This document shows, piece after piece, positions 14,516 to 14,530 of a DNA stretch of 14,530 nt. Each line of letters starts with the position of its first letter. Position 1 is the first letter of the stretch. The position numbers were made by a program, and so were the translations under genes. The stretch comes from Gemmatimonadota bacterium (GTDB taxonomy: Bacteria; ARS69), in contig JAGQIB010000400.1 in assembly GCA_020431545.1 (NCBI GenBank), positions 1-14,530 of the forward strand. The letters are read 5' to 3'. The notes under the pieces are model-generated. The model saw only the letters and a program-made list of their open reading frames with translations. It was not told the DNA's origin and did not search any database.

Positions 14516-14530
14516 CGCGACCTCCGGGTT

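Overview
The window is about two-thirds G+C or more, compactly coded, and all eleven recognisable genes lie on the minus strand. It reads as chromosomal DNA of a high-GC, respiring bacterium with a Gram-negative-like envelope: a predicted lipoprotein, an exported c-type cytochrome and a complete lipoate-dependent 2-oxoacid dehydrogenase are present. The cytochrome of the photosynthetic-reaction-centre subunit family, the DUF3604 lipoprotein and the ADP-forming acyl-CoA synthetase together recall Gemmatimonadota, Acidobacteriota or Eisenbacteria-like lineages. That placement is inference; no rRNA or other phylogenetic marker is present. Seven of the eleven chosen starts are GTG, most with a clear Shine-Dalgarno sequence.

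Layout, in the direction of transcription (high to low coordinates). (1) 14515-13682 is a TPR-like cytoplasmic protein followed by a textbook intrinsic terminator (13627-13655). (2) 13089-13681 is a ~590-base non-coding stretch holding two abutting long inverted repeats (13150-13290 and 13293-13371) and smaller palindromes. (3) 13088-11511 is a DUF3604/PHP-type predicted lipoprotein. (4) 11337-11510 is a 174-base regulatory gap with a 15-bp direct repeat present twice, 98 bp apart, on either side of a weak candidate promoter, plus a strong palindrome. (5) 11336-352 is a tight nine-gene run with gaps of 8-37 bases or overlaps of 1-11 bases: lpd (E3), E1-alpha, E1-beta, E2, a lipB-Nudix fusion, lipA, an ADP-forming acyl-CoA synthetase, a diheme c-type cytochrome with TPRs, and a TPR protein. 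(6) 1-351 has no convincing gene but carries a ~59-bp tandem repeat centred on a GTTCGCGAAC palindrome.

How the genes fit together. E1-alpha/beta, E2 and E3 form a complete 2-oxoacid dehydrogenase, most like branched-chain or pyruvate-type enzymes, converting a 2-oxoacid to acyl-CoA, CO2 and NADH. LipB and LipA build the lipoyl group on E2, so the operon makes both the enzyme and its cofactor. The ADP-forming acyl-CoA synthetase can convert the acyl-CoA to free acid with ATP synthesis, or run in reverse. The co-transcribed diheme cytochrome hints at a link to electron transfer, but no sequence evidence ties it directly to the complex. The most distinctive points are the LipB-Nudix fusion, the composition of the operon, the repeated operator-like sites ahead of it, and the paired long inverted repeats upstream of the DUF3604 gene.
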